From Colius striatus (taxonomy: Eukaryota > Chordata > Aves > Coliiformes > Coliidae): a stretch of DNA of 64,000 bases. The notes beneath the pieces were generated by a model, which had not been told where the DNA came from, made no database searches, and saw only the letters and a program-made list of their open reading frames with translations. Numbering within the stretch: position 1 is the first letter of the stretch; every line of letters starts with the position of its first letter. The position numbers and the translations under genes are program-made. The DNA is taken from assembly GCF_028858725.1 (NCBI RefSeq), contig NC_084789.1:33301548-33365547 (forward strand). Direction: 5' to 3'. Below, in pieces: positions 1 through 10,084 of the stretch.

Positions 1-425
1 TGGGGCAATCTGGATCACGACGATCGACTTGCTGAGTGGTAATGAAGTCAGAAATTTCAGTGATAGTTTGCAGTTGTTCTGCTGTCGGCTGTACTTTTGC
101 CGATGGGTCTGTTCCCTTCAATAAGGGACGCAGCGGTTGTGGCATGTCATTAGTGATTCCAACAATAGGGCGCAACCATTGCAAATCCCCCATTAATTTT
201 TGTGCATCATTTACAGTTTTTATCTTGGTATGAATATGGAGCTTTTGCGGCCTAATATGAGCCTCTGTAATACTCCAGCCCAAATACTGCCATGCTGGAC
301 GTCTTTGTACCTTTTCAGGAGCAAGAGTCAGTCCCTGTGCTTGTAATATGGTTTCTAGATCTCTCTCTTGATCTACAGTAAATGCCTCCTCCTGAGCAAT
401 GAGGATATCATGCATACAATGATAC
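1..425 (-). pseudogene. pol: Reverse transcriptase fragment (palm/thumb/connection) fused to env
   Basis: The minus-strand frame is open from about 425 to the window edge. It matches the RT regions at 4605-4893 and 41060-41270: the active-site block, then a block around 'WQYLGWS', then 'KTVNDAQKLMGDLQWL'. The active site reads C-M-H-D instead of Y-M-D-D, so a catalytic aspartate is lost and the enzyme would be dead. The fragment starts at the active-site motif, directly behind env coiled-coil sequence in the same frame. RT copies viral RNA into DNA; here it is a relic. The true C-terminal extent lies outside the window. Confidence 0.75.
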
Positions 426-1050
426 ACAAGTGCATGCCTAATACTACTTACATCACTAATCAAGCCTTCTAATGTCATTGAGGTTTGGTTACTTTCTTTG
501 CTAAGCCAGCATCCTAATTTGCATAGTTGAGTTAATAAAGCAGATACTCCTACACCTGGAGCAAATATACTAGTTGCTATTATTGCTGAGGGACACCAAA
601 GGTAACATGGTCACCACATTCACCAGTAAATGCATGCACAAATTGTTTTGGACAATGATGTTTCTAAATCATTGTGTGATTAGACATCAAGATCGTCAGT
701 TGTCCCAAACTGCGTGATCCCCTTTGTAATCTCGAGGGTATTCCAGGCCATGCCTGGTCCCCATAGATCAGAAAAATTCCCTTTGGTAACTGCATAGGCA
801 CAAGACTAGGCCTGGATCTTTTTGGTGAAGTATAATTGCACCAAGATGTTGTGTTCTTATACATGCCCAGGATTGGATTCACATTCTGTCCCAAATGCTT
901 TGGTATTGCTGGTAAAATTAAACATAACACAAAAATACATCTTTATAGATCCCAATAATTCTAACTCCTGTGGCTCTGTTGTCATTATTGGCAACCATGA
1001 AATGATCAAATCCATACAAAATCCATCCATGACAAAATCCATTTGTTTAC
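425..1050 (-). pseudogene. env: Alpharetrovirus-type env fragment (SU start to TM heptad region)
   Basis: Frame pieces run from an ATG near 1042 ('MDFVMDGF') through SU text at about 930-664, including 'GIFLIYGDQAWPGIPSR' (the counterpart in copy 2b at 13256-14170 is 'GTFLICGERAWNGIPVN'). A frame shift leads into a fusion-peptide-like stretch 'FAPGVGVSALL' at about 560-530 and heptad sequence 'MTLEGLISDVSSI' at about 479-440. Most of central SU, the CX6CC loop and the membrane anchor are missing. Env would mediate receptor binding and fusion; this copy cannot. The frame runs on into RT at about 425. The family resemblance rests on motif recognition, not on alignment. Confidence 0.75.
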
Positions 1051-1240
1051 TCCTAATTAAAAAAAAAATCCTTCACCAATGAGTCTAAAACACAAACCAC
1101 CTTTTAGCTTCTCAATGCCAAAATGTTCTGTTCCTGACACCTAAAACACCTTAGAAAGTTTCCACTGTAAGAAAACCACTGTTCATGATCACATTTACAG
1201 CAAAATGCATAACATCACGACCAACAGTTTTTACACTCTT
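1051..1240 (-). promoter_or_regulatory. Env leader with candidate splice acceptor (copy 1A)
   Basis: On the minus strand a T-rich tract ends in TTAG about ten bases before the env ATG at 1042, the arrangement of a retroviral env splice acceptor. The segment aligns by eye with 10560-10772 in copy 1B, which has a better acceptor (T-run then AAACAG). Confidence 0.5.
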
Positions 1241-1680
1241 TGAGGCAAGGGATTGACGATGAAAAGGACGAGCCCTGCAGTCCATGAGGGCTGGGGTCGG
1301 CCGTGTCGGCGCGCGGTGTGTGTGTGGGGGACTGCAGAGACTCTGACCGGGCGCGGGAAGCGGCTGCACGGCAGAGGCTGCAGATGGAAGGGACAGGGGG
1401 ATCTGACTCACTCCGTGCCGTCCCCGTCGCTGGCGACGCAGTCGGTATTAGTCTCTCCTGTGTTTTCTTTTTCTTCCCTCGCATGCCCAATGGTGCCCAG
1501 TCTAACACGGGGTCGCGCTCCCCTACTCCTTTGATCGTCCTGCACTGCACCCCCATTCGACTCTGCCCACTTGGCATTCCCCTGCAAGTCGTCCCAGGGG
1601 TAACTCGGTGGGCTGGACTCGAATGGGAAGCAGCTCTCCCCCGGGGGGTCTGCTCCGAAGCCCCTTCGCCTCACTGACTT
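1240..1680 (-). other. GC/CpG-rich segment between gag and env (copy 1A)
   Basis: About 440 bp of GC- and CpG-rich sequence, very unlike the AT-rich gag and env on either side, lies where pol would be expected. The matching segment in copy 1B is 10085-10560. Two overlapping frames stay open in both copies. One contains a Pro-Pro-Ser-Tyr motif (1A about 1610, 1B about 10180), which resembles a retroviral late-budding motif but may be chance. It could be an unrecognised gag portion or captured host sequence; I cannot tell which from sequence alone. Confidence 0.55.
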
Positions 1681-2404
1681 TGTAAAAACTCTTGTGTAGA
1701 GAAATGTTTTTTTTTTTTTTTTCCTCGCAGCACGCTTCGCTCAACGACGGGGTGCTCACCGGGATGGCTTTCAGTGGCGACAAGCTGTGTTTCGATGCTC
1801 TCTTGTTGCTCCAGTTTCTTTAATACTTCCTGCAGGAACCTGTCCATTCCCTTGTCTGTCTCCTTCGGCCTCGGTGCAAACGTCAACGCCTGGGCTGCAG
1901 GCATTTCTTTTAAAGTATTTATCATGTCTCTCCAAACGAGACCTTGATCTTTACTGATCTTACTATTGTCCTTATCATCACTAATATTTGCTTCCCAGAG
2001 AAGGTTTCCAATTTCTCGCCACTCACCAGAAAAGGGAGGTGAGGCATAATTAGTCCCGATACCAAACAGTCCAGCTGTTGGCTTGACTACAGTCTCAGGC
2101 ATATCAAGCTGCTGAGTTACAGCAGCGGTCAAATTCTTTTCCAACTCATACTTTTTCAAACAGTTAATTACTTCTCTCCACTGTTTCATCAGTTTCCGAG
2201 CAGTCTTATCTTCGTCTATAACCAAGTCCCAAAGACAAGCCCCATATGCTCTCCACTCCTCCTCATCAAAATATTTCTCAGAGTCCTTAAAAAGCCTTTG
2301 CAATTACCATATACAAGTAGACCAGACAAATCGGTCAATTTAAAGTCCACCCCCTGCTTTTCTAAAAAGCGATGTAAAAGTGAGAGTGCTACCTCATTAT
2401 CCAT
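1671..2404 (-). pseudogene. gag: Gag (matrix and following region), frameshifted
   Basis: The ATG is at 2404-2402. The first frame has a betaretrovirus-like matrix start ('LLHRFLEKQGVDFKL'). The same protein continues in a second frame from 2303 to 1671 with 'SEKYFDEEEW' and 'MKQWREVINCLKK'. Copy 1B has one more T in the run near 2300, so a single-base loss in a homopolymer explains the shift. The C-terminal part is glutamine/glutamate-rich, ends in a lysine run from an A-tract and stops at 1671. No capsid homology region or CCHC zinc knuckle is seen, so capsid and nucleocapsid are missing or replaced. Gag would assemble the particle core. Confidence 0.75.
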
Positions 2405-2569
2405 GTTGCCGGCCCCTCATATCATCGCAAACTGTAGTCACTCCCCCAGGTACAGCAACCTCTGCTTGGGATCCGGCAGGCTTCCACCTCCGACGACTGT
2501 CTCTGCCTCTGGATTTTCAAGTCTCAGCTCCCCGCAGGCAGGCTGTTTACCCTGTAACACACAGTGAGG

Positions 2570-2587
2570 GTTCCTGTTCGGGCGCCA
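2570..2587 (-). other. Primer binding site, tRNA-Lys3 type (copy 1A)
   Basis: On the minus strand TGGCGCCCGAACAGGAAC lies just after the LTR. It matches the tRNA-Lys3 primer-site consensus at nearly all 18 positions. Confidence 0.85.
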
Positions 2588-2588
2588 T

Positions 2589-3199
2589 TTGGGGCAAAGT
2601 TTTCTGCTCTTGGCCTAAAAACCAGACTCGAAGTCTGCAAACCAGGCTCGAAGCCTGAAACCAGGCTCAAAGTCTGAAAAATGAACCAGACTGTAAGTCT
2701 GAAAAACCCGGGCTCGAAGCCTGAAAAACCAGCTCTAAGCCTACTTCATGCGGCGATCAACCCAGGCTCCGATTCTCAGCTCGGTGGGAAGAAATCAGTC
2801 CTACTCAGTGTGAGTGATAGCAGAAATCTTCATCTTTATTGAGAGCAGGCTCTAACTTATATACACAGCAGCTTCAAAGCTAGCTCAGCAATAGCAGCTA
2901 ATAGATTACATTTTCTTGTTCATCCTACTTGCGGTTTCTGCCATAAGCAAACTCCCTCACATTTTCCTATCTTGTTTTTCCCCAAAGTTCTTTACCACTT
3001 TTAGCCGAAAACTGTCTGACCTTGAGGGAACAGAAAGCGGCCTGCTGTCTACACGACAGCAACTGCTTTAACGATGGCTCTGACTCTGGTCTTGATTGTG
3101 CATTAAATTCATATAACTAGACCTCAGGCTGCCTTGCCCCAACACGTTGAACATTATATCTTAGGATCCATGTCCATGCTCCAGCATTTTTTCTCCACA
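2589..3199 (-). repeat. Family-1 LTR of copy 1A
   Basis: The LTR starts TGTGGAGAAA at 3199 on the minus strand. It carries a TATATAAG-like box (about 2865-2857) and a polyadenylation signal (2840-2835). Its U5 part (about 2745-2628) holds five small inverted repeats of the CAGGCTTCGAGCCTG / CAGACTTCGAGTCTG type. The homologous LTRs are 8589-9262 (+) and 47912-48443 (-). Confidence 0.85.
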
Positions 3200-4604
3200 G
3201 ACCTAAAGTAGTAAGTAGATCCCCATGTAGTCTATCAGCCAGCACTGTGTCACATTTGCAGCTTCTTTCCTGTAGGAGCTGTACCCAATGCCACTCACTC
3301 GGACTGCACAGCTCCCATTCAAAAAATATATGCTGTTGGTAGAAGTTATACCACTGCCTATAGGAGCTACAAGAAAGCATGAAGGCAGACCCCACCTACA
3401 GTAGTAAGTAGGTCCCCATGTATTCTCTGACAGACAGCACTGTGTCACCTTTGAAGCTGTTTTCCTGTGGGAGCTATCTCCAATCCCACGCCCTTCGATT
3501 CATAATCTCCCTTTAAAAATACATTCTGTTGGTAGAAGTTATACTACTGCGTATGGGAGCTACAAGAAAGCAGGAAGGTAGACCCCATCTACTGTAGCAA
3601 GTAGGTCCCCATGTAGTCTCTTAGCCAGCACTGTGTCACATTTGCGCCTGCTTTCTTGTAGACGCTATTTCCAATCCCACGGTCTTGTCCTCGTCAGCTC
3701 CCTTTAAAAATACATTCTGTCGGTAGAAGTTATTCCAGTGCGTATGGACAGTACAAGAAAGCAGGAAGGCAGACCCGAAATACAGTGTTAAGTACGTCCC
3801 CATGTAGTCTATCAACCAGAACTGTGTCACTTTTGCAGCTGCTTTCCTGTGGGAGCTATCTCCAATCCCAGTCACTTGGACTGCTCAACTCCCATTGAAA
3901 AAATATATGCATTCGGTAGAAGTTATAGCACTGCGTATGGGAGCTACAAGAAAGCAGGAAGGCAGACCCCATCTACAGTAGTAAGTAGGTTCCCATGTAG
4001 TCTATTAGCCAGCACTGTGTCACATTTTCAGCGGCTTTCCTGTGGGAGCTATCTCCAAAAACACTCACTTGTACTGCTCAGGTGCCATTGAAAAAATATA
4101 TGCTGTCGCTTAAGTGATACCACAGCATATGGGAGGTACAAGAAAGCAGGAAGGCAGACCCTACCTAAAGTAGTAAGTAGGCCCCCGTGCAGTTTGTCAG
4201 CCAGCACTGTGTCACATTTGCAGCAGCTTTCCCCTGGGAGTTATCTCCAATCCCACGCTCTTGGGTTTGTCACCTCCCTTTAAAAAAACATTATTTCGGT
4301 AGAAGTTATATTACTGTGGATGAGAGCTACAAAAAAGCAGGAAGGCAGACCCCACCTACAGTACTAAGTAGATCCCCATGTAGTCTCAGGTCCCCCGTGC
4401 AGTCTATCAGCCAGCACTGTGTCACCTTTGAAGCTACTTTCCTGTGGGCGCTATCTCCAATCCCACTCACTTGGACTGCTTAGCTCCCATTGGAAAAATA
4501 CAGACTGTCGGTAGAAGTTATACCACTGCTTATGGGAGCTACAAGAAAGCAGGAACGCAGACACTAACTACAGAAGTAAGAAGGTCCACATGTAGTCTAT
4601 CAGC
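3200..4604 (+). repeat. 191-bp satellite block S1
   Basis: About seven tandem monomers. Landmarks in order within one monomer are: CCACCTACAGTAGTAAGTAG, CCCCATGTAGTCTATCAG, CCAGCACTGTGTCACATTTG, CTTTCCTGTGGGAGCTATCT, CCAATCCCACTCACTTGGAC, AAAAAATACATGCTGTCGGT and TTATACCACTGCGTATGGGA. The spacing of CCCCATG between neighbours is 190-193 bp. The block begins where family-1 copy 1A ends and stops at CTATCAGC, where RT sequence begins. Confidence 0.95.
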
Positions 4605-6305
4605 TACATGGATGATATCCTCTTTTCTCATCCTGCACCATTTACGGAACAACAGGTGAAGGAGATTCGACAGGCACTGGCTCAATGCCACCTTTTGCTA
4701 GCTCCAGGAAAGGTTCAGCGTACAGCTCCATGGAAATATCTTGGATGGTCTTTATCAGAACAGCTCGTAGTACCACAGAAGCTACAGCTCCAACTACAAA
4801 TAAAGACCCCGAATGATGCTCAGACGCTTTTAGGGGATCTGCAATGGCTAAAAACAATAGTGGGAATACCCAACGAGTTGTTAGAAAAACTATGACCACT
4901 TTTGAAAGGAAGCAACCCCATACGTCAAATACAAGTAACACCAGAGCTTCAGGATGTGCTTCAACAAATTATGGACCGTGTCATACAAGGGCAGGTCCGA
5001 CGTCACGATGTTGACTTACCTATTGACTTAACCATCTGGTATAGCACAAAGTATTTGCTTGGGGCCTTGACACAATCTCAAAAGAAAATGGGGGAGGTAT
5101 GGGTTCCAGAATGGATTTCCCCAGCCTTACAACAAACAAAAACCCTTTTTCAAAAAATCGAGATGTTGGCGGGACTAATAAAAAAGAGTCGTGAAAGAGC
5201 ATTACAAGTAACTGGTGCTGAGCCGCATACGATAAGGATACCAATGAAAAAGGACTCTTTACCATGGTATTTAGACAATACAGAAGATCTTCAGGAGGCG
5301 CTCTTAGGTGACGGCAGTATAGTAGCAACAGACAAAATAATAAAAGCACCATTACAATGGCTAGGAAAATGCAATTGGCTAGTACGACCCAAACAAGAGC
5401 CAGCCCCCATCGCGGATGCGTTGACAGCATACATGAATGCAGGAAGAAAGTCTAGAACGGCGGCAATAACCTGGCAAGAGGAAGGGGAGTGGAAGCACCA
5501 ACTAATAAAAGCAGAAGAGAAAGACACATTACAAACCTTGGAACTGTTGGCAGTAGTATGGGCCATGATGAACCTGAAAGGGCCCCTGAATGTGGTTACA
5601 GACTCGTTCTATGCCACGGGTATCGTAGAGAGAATCGAGGACGCCTCCATTAAGGAAGTGCAGAATCCCAGAATATTTGAATTATTAATACAGCTGCAGA
5701 AGGCAAGAAAGCTTAGGGAGCATGTTTATGCCATTATACATATCAGGAGCCATAAATGGGACATTGGGCTGGGAGAAGGTAATGCTAGGGCAGATAAGCT
5801 GGTCACAGTGACACATAACACGTATCTGTCCAAACAGATACTAGCCAGAGAAGCGCACTCCCTTTTTCATCACAATGCACGGGGCTTACACCGAGAGTTT
5901 CAATTATCGCTAAAGGATGCAAAGGCTATTGTTAGAGCTTGTCCCATATGTAGCCATCAAAATGGAGGTGTTGGCTTAGGCTTGGGGATGAACACTAGAG
6001 GATTATCTGCAAATGAAGTTTGGCAGATGGATGTCACTCATGTGGCAGAGTTTGGAAGACTAAAATATGTGCATGTAACCATAGACACATGGAGCAAATT
6101 CGTTTGGGCAAAAGCACAGACATGGGAGAGGGCCATACATGTGGAGTGTCATTTATATAGTAGTTTTGCGGTAATGGGAATTCCTCAGAAAATAAAGACA
6201 GAGCATGGGCCGGCCTATATAAGTAAAAGCATAGAACAGTTCACGAGTCAATGGGGAGTTGAATATGTAAAAGGAATTCCCCATTCCCCCACAGGACGGC
6301 CATAA
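4605..6305 (+). pseudogene. pol: Pol: RT C-terminal part, RNase H, integrase
   Basis: The fragment begins Y-M-D-D-I-L at 4605. An opal stop at 4891-4893 interrupts RT where Arg is expected (CGA to TGA). A long open frame then runs 4902-6305. RNase H has 'LELLAVVWAM' and 'VVTDSFYA', but the first catalytic Asp position reads M-N-A-G, so it is probably inactive. Integrase keeps the zinc-binding His-His-Cys-Cys set ('HSLFHHNARGLH', 'ACPIC') and the first Asp ('WQMDVTH'), but the second is E-H-G in place of D-N-G. A one-base loss near 6297 ends the frame just before the catalytic Glu. The enzyme would have integrated viral DNA; it is dead here. Confidence 0.85.
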
Positions 6306-6790
6306 TAGAAAGAGCTAATGGGCCTCTAAAAAGATATCTTGGTAAATATGGGGATGTTAAAGACCCACATATGAAATTGTTGAAGGCTTTATTTGTTATG
6401 AACCACCTGTGTGTGTTTGGGGAACAGAAGCTACCACCTGTAATAATGCATCATAATCCAAAGGTACAAAAGGAGCGGAAGAAAGAAATAAATATGGGTT
6501 AAATATCGTGACCCTAAAACAGGGATATGGCAGCCTCCGGCCAAAGTATAATACTGTGGACGTGGGTATTTGTGTGTTGATTCTCTCACAGGATCCATTT
6601 GGGTGCCAGCCAGGTGGACAACAGCTGTCCTTGAAGCTGCGAAGATCAAACCATCTGACAAAAAAGGACAAGAAGAGATTGAAGAATAAATACACCCTCG
6701 TCTTGCGGTCATTAGAGGACTGACTAACAATCAAAAGACTGAAGGTTATGCAACAAAAAGACTGTTTAATGAATAATAATTAGGTGTTTT
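6306..6790 (+). pseudogene. pol: Integrase C-terminus, frame-disrupted
   Basis: Sequence after the frameshift still aligns with 12330-12790 in copy 2b: integrase catalytic-Glu region, linker, and C-terminal part ending in a lysine-rich stretch near 6650-6690. Several short frames replace one continuous frame. Env leader sequence follows. Confidence 0.6.
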
Positions 6791-7743
6791 GTTATAACCA
6801 TAGCTTTTAGTGTAACTATAATTGCTAACAGCTTGATGCATTTTAATCAGCCTAGAGATAATATTTGGATAACCTTTGCTAATCAAACTGGTCAATCATC
6901 TCTTTGTCTTAGTTTGGGAGGGGTTACTAATCCTTTTAAAACATGTTTCATAGGATTGCCCGTGTGGAATCCGGAGGAATTTTGTGGACTAGTAGACAAT
7001 AACACCTTGTGTAATAGGACGGGGCTGAACACAGTTAGCGATGATCACGATCATTTGGACGGGAAACGTCAATGTGAGATAATTAAGTCCCTTAATGCCA
7101 CATTAGCCTCACCCGCTGAGGAAATAGACATGTTTGGAAGTGCCAATGCAAGCTTCGGTACTAATTGAACTGGGGGAAATAGGATAAGTTTTATGTCACA
7201 GGATATCCAAGACTTTAATAGAAATCGAAGGTATTGGGCCACCTTAGACTCTGAAGTCAGATGTAAGTATTCCAGCTGTAATGTCTCTAGTATTACATCA
7301 CCCAAGAAACTGCCCACGGGTTTATTTTTTATCTGTGGAGAAAGGGCCTGGAACAGAATACCAGTAAATCTCCCGGGTTGACCCTGTTATTTGGGGAAAC
7401 TCTTTATTCCACCCTAACTTAACCACGCTAATGCAGCTTGCTGACCATAATAATAGCTCTCGCAAAAAATGTAGTTATTATGAGTTTGATAGTACTGATA
7501 TTGGTCCCCCACGATTTTTGAGTGAACTGAAGCAAGTCATAGTTGCCACCCTTTCGCAATAGGCCCTTGGTTGCGAAATGTAATAATGTATGGAATTGGC
7601 TTTATGGGTATTGTTTTATTTGTATTGTAAGTGTTTCACTGTTTTATAAATTATATTCAACGGACAATAGAAAGAACTCTTGAGAGGATGTGGCAGACTA
7701 ATATCATTTTCCAAAAAGAAAACGGGGGAAATGCGGGGAGTTT
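6790..7743 (+). pseudogene. env: Env, alpharetrovirus-like, start lost and TM deleted
   Basis: This aligns with the 12801-14112 env of copy 2b. The copy-2b ATG reads ATT here, so the start is lost. The SU N-terminus ('NIWITFANQTGQSSLCL') is open from 6833 to a TGA at 7166-7168, where copy 2b has Gly. A second frame (7193-7381) holds 'SSITSPKKLPTG' and stops at a TGA. The furin-like site reads R-K-K-C. Near 7560 most of the TM ectodomain, including the CX6CC loop, is deleted and the frame jumps to the membrane-anchor region (about 7575-7650). It has no function as it stands. Confidence 0.8.
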
Positions 7744-8090
7744 TGTGGAGACTCGGCTAGAGGAAAGAGGACATAATAGAATCCAGCTGGTTAGTCAGTA
7801 AGCATTAAGCGATAAGATATTGGACTCCTGCTCAGGGACGTGAGAACAAGATAGTTGTATGATAACAGGATGAGAAAACAGGAACTTAGTTTGGGTTGAG
7901 CAGTCACAAGCATCCGAAGTATGTTGAAACAGGGGAAGGATTGACATTTAACTGGAAACCAATGATGAGCTTAGCTTTTGCAATATGTATGAGCCTGATT
8001 ATTGTATCTTTAAAAGAGTTGTATCTTTCCAAATAAAGTTCAGACTTGCTCAGCACTACAGGTTATGACTGTCTCCCGTCGTCTTCAGCA
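7744..8090 (+). repeat. Family-2 3' LTR (copy 2a)
   Basis: It starts TGTGGAGACT after a purine-rich tract (7728-7743) and ends GTCTTCAGCA. A TTTAAAAG box is near 8009 and AATAAA is at 8032-8037. It is about 347 bp. The copy-2b LTR (14113-14455) is the clear homologue. Confidence 0.85.
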
Positions 8091-8588
8091 AGTATGGGAC
8101 TTAAAAGAAAGCAGGAAGGGAGACCCCACCTACAGTAGTAAGTAGGTCCCCATGTAGTCTGTCAGCCAGCACGGTATCACATTTGCAGCTGCTTTCCTGT
8201 TGGCGCTATCTCACATCCCACTCACTTGGACTGCTCTACTCCAACTGAAAAAAAATATGCTGTCATATGAAGTTATAACACTGCGTATGGGAGGTACAAG
8301 AAAAAAGAAAGGCAGACCAAACCTACAGTAGTAAGTAGGTTCCCATGTAGTCTATCAGCCAGCACTGTGTCTAATTTGCAGCTGCTTTCCTGTGGGAGCT
8401 ATATCCAATCCCACTCACTTGGACTGCTCAGGTCTGATTGAAAAAATAAATGCTTTCCGTTAAGTTATAGTACTGCGTATGGGAACAACAAGAAAGCAGG
8501 AAGTCAGACCCCATCTACAGTACTAAGTTGGTCCTCATGTAGTCTATCAGCCAGCACTCTGTCATATTTGCACCTGCTTTCCTATGGG
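8091..8588 (+). repeat. 191-bp satellite block S2
   Basis: About 2.6 monomers in the same orientation as S1. It resumes at the GTATGGGA landmark after the family-2 LTR and is cut at CTTTCCTATGGG by the family-1 LTR of copy 1B. Confidence 0.93.
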
Positions 8589-8924
8589 TGTGGAGAAAAA
8601 ATGAAAGAGCATGGACATGGATCCCGGGGTATAATGTTAGGCCTGTTGGGGCAAGGCAGCCTGAGCTCCAATTATATGAATTTAATGCACAATGAAGACC
8701 AGAGTCAGAGCCATGGTTAAAGCAGTTACTGTCATGTAGACAGCAGGCCGCTTTCTGTTCCCTCAAGGTCGGACTGTTTTCGGCTAAAAGTGGTAAACAA
8801 CTTTGGGGAAAAACAAGATGGGAAAATGTGAGGGAGCTTACTTATTGCAGAAACTGCAAGTAGGATGAACAAGAAAATGTAATCTATTAGCTGCTGTTGC
8901 TGAGCTAGCTTTGAAGCTGCTGTG

Positions 8925-8953
8925 TATATAAGTTAGAGCATGCTCTCAATAAA
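8925..8953 (+). promoter_or_regulatory. LTR core promoter and poly(A) signal (copy 1B)
   Basis: TATATAAG (8925-8932) is followed 15 bp later by AATAAA (8948-8953). This spacing puts the poly(A) signal at or near the transcription start, as in compact retroviral R regions. Confidence 0.65.
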
Positions 8954-9064
8954 GCAGAAGATTTCTGCTATCACTAACATTGAGTAGGACTGATTTCTTC
9001 CCACCCAGCTGAGAATCGGACCCTGGGTTGATCGCCGCATGAAGTAGGCTTGGAGCTGGTTTTT

Positions 9065-9229
9065 CAGGCTTCGAGCCTAGGTTTTTCAGACTTCGAGTCT
9101 GGTTCATATTTCAGGCTTCAAGACTGGTTTCAGGCTTCGAGCCTGGTTTTCAGACTTCGAGTCTGGTTCATTTTTCAGGCTTCAAGCCTGGTTTCAGGCT
9201 TCGAGCCTGGTTTGCAGACTTCGAGTCTG
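9065..9229 (+). repeat. Array of eight covarying hairpins in U5
   Basis: Units start at 9065, 9087, 9112, 9131, 9151, 9176, 9195 and 9215. Each is 15 bases: CAGGCTTCGAGCCTG or CAGACTTCGAGTCTG, with a six-base stem and a TCG loop. The two versions differ by a paired G/C versus A/T change within the stem, so pairing is kept. Units 3-5 and 6-8 form a 64-bp tandem duplication (9112 to 9176). Copy 1A has five units, the solo LTR four and the window end about six. Some units carry single mismatches. Confidence 0.85.
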
Positions 9230-9264
9230 GTTTTTAGGCCAAGAGCAGAAAACTTCGCCCCAAA

Positions 9265-9282
9265 TGGCGCCCGAACAGGACC
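9265..9282 (+). other. Primer binding site, tRNA-Lys3 type (copy 1B)
   Basis: TGGCGCCCGAACAGGACC begins two bases after the LTR end. The first 15 bases match the tRNA-Lys3 primer site and the last three diverge. Confidence 0.85.
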
Positions 9283-9446
9283 ATCACTGTGTGTTACCGG
9301 GTAAAGAGCCTGCCTGCTGGGAGTTGAGACTTGAAAATTCGGAGGCAGAGGCAGTCATAGGAGGAGGAAGCCTGTCGGATACCAAGCAGAGGTTGCTGTA
9401 CCCGGGGGAGTGACTATAGGTTGCGGTGAGACGAGGAGTCGGCAAC

Positions 9447-10064
9447 ATGCATAAGGAGATAGCATTCTCACTTTTACATCGCTTTTTAGAAAAGCGGGGG
9501 GTGGACTTTAAATTGACCGATTTGTCTGGTCTACTTGTATATGGTAATTCTAAAGGCTTTTTTAAGGACTCTGAGAAATATTTTGATGAGGAGGAGTGGA
9601 GAGTATATAAGACTTGTCTTTGAGACTTGGTTATAGACGAAGACAAGACTGCTCAGAAACTGATGAAACAGTGGAGAGAGGTCATTAAATTTCTGAAGAT
9701 ATATAAGATGGAAAAGGATTTGGCTGCTGCTGTTACTCAGCGGCTTTATATGCCTGAGACTGCAGCCGAGTCAACAGCTGGACTGTTTGTTATCGGGACT
9801 AATTATGTCTCACCTCCCTTTTCTGGTGAGTGGCGAGAAATTGGAAACCTTCTTTATGAAGCCACTATTAGTGGTAATAAGGACAATAGTAAGATCAGTA
9901 AATATTTAGGTCTCCTTTGGAGAGACCTGATTAATGGAGACGGGACAAAGGGGAAAAGTCAGCCACCTCGTTGGCCACTGAAGATGAGTGATCTACGTGG
10001 AGGAGTGGCAGAAATGAGAGCTAGAAGATGGAGTCTGTTGAGGAGACGGGGGGTGGTGCGGTAA
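9447..10064 (+). pseudogene. gag: Gag (matrix-containing), one nonsense mutation
   Basis: The ATG is at 9447, and the first codons parallel the gag of copy 1A (2404, -). The frame reads matrix-like text ('LLHRFLEKRGVDFKL', 'KYFDEEEW') to a TGA at 9621-9623, where copy 1A has Trp. The same frame resumes at once and runs to 10064. From about 9935 the sequence departs from copy 1A: the acidic/glutamine-rich tail of 1A is replaced by an arginine-rich tail. No capsid or CCHC motif is present. It would be a particle structural protein, but is probably not functional. Confidence 0.75.
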
Positions 10065-10084
10065 CGCGGAGTAAAGAAAAACGT

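Larger units (their letters stand above)
1..3199 (-). mobile_element. Family-1 ERV copy 1A, 5' LTR to env, truncated by window edge
   Basis: Read on the minus strand this gives 5' LTR (3199-2589), a tRNA-Lys3-type primer site (2587-2570), leader, gag (2404-1671), a GC-rich segment (about 1680-1240), env leader and env (about 1050-425), then reverse transcriptase (425-1). No pol lies between gag and env. The same gag, GC-rich, env order occurs in copy 1B at 8589-11230 (+), so the arrangement belongs to the family rather than to this copy. The right edge joins satellite at 3200. Gag resembles betaretroviral matrix and env resembles alpharetroviral env, both judged from motifs. The env-to-RT join at about 425 is anomalous. 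Confidence 0.85.
4605..8090 (+). mobile_element. Family-2 ERV copy 2a, 5'-truncated pol-env-3' LTR
   Basis: The element starts abruptly at the RT active-site codons and runs through RNase H, integrase and env to a 3' LTR ending in CA at 8090; satellite resumes at 8091. There is no 5' LTR, gag or RT N-terminus. The LTR and env are the same family as copy 2b (12045-14455), and the LTR matches copy 2c (27990-28300), which supplies the gag-protease end of the family. Confidence 0.88.
8589..9262 (+). repeat. Family-1 5' LTR of copy 1B
   Basis: It starts TGTGGAGAAA and ends close to the primer site at 9265. TATATAAG is at 8925-8932 and AATAAA at 8948-8953. U5 holds eight 15-bp inverted repeats (separate entry). 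Confidence 0.87.

Noticed and set aside
4642..5566. Minus-strand frames of 90-136 codons opposite family-2 pol
   Set aside because: They are shadows of RT and RNase H on the plus strand.
9065..9229. CRISPR-like array
   Set aside because: The units are 15-base palindromes 19-25 bp apart, without unique spacers or cas genes, inside a retroviral LTR of a bird genome.
9050..9304. 84-codon frame across the U5 hairpins and primer site
   Set aside because: The repetitive peptide follows from the hairpin repeat. The frame is not kept in the same form in copy 1A, where units differ in number and sequence.
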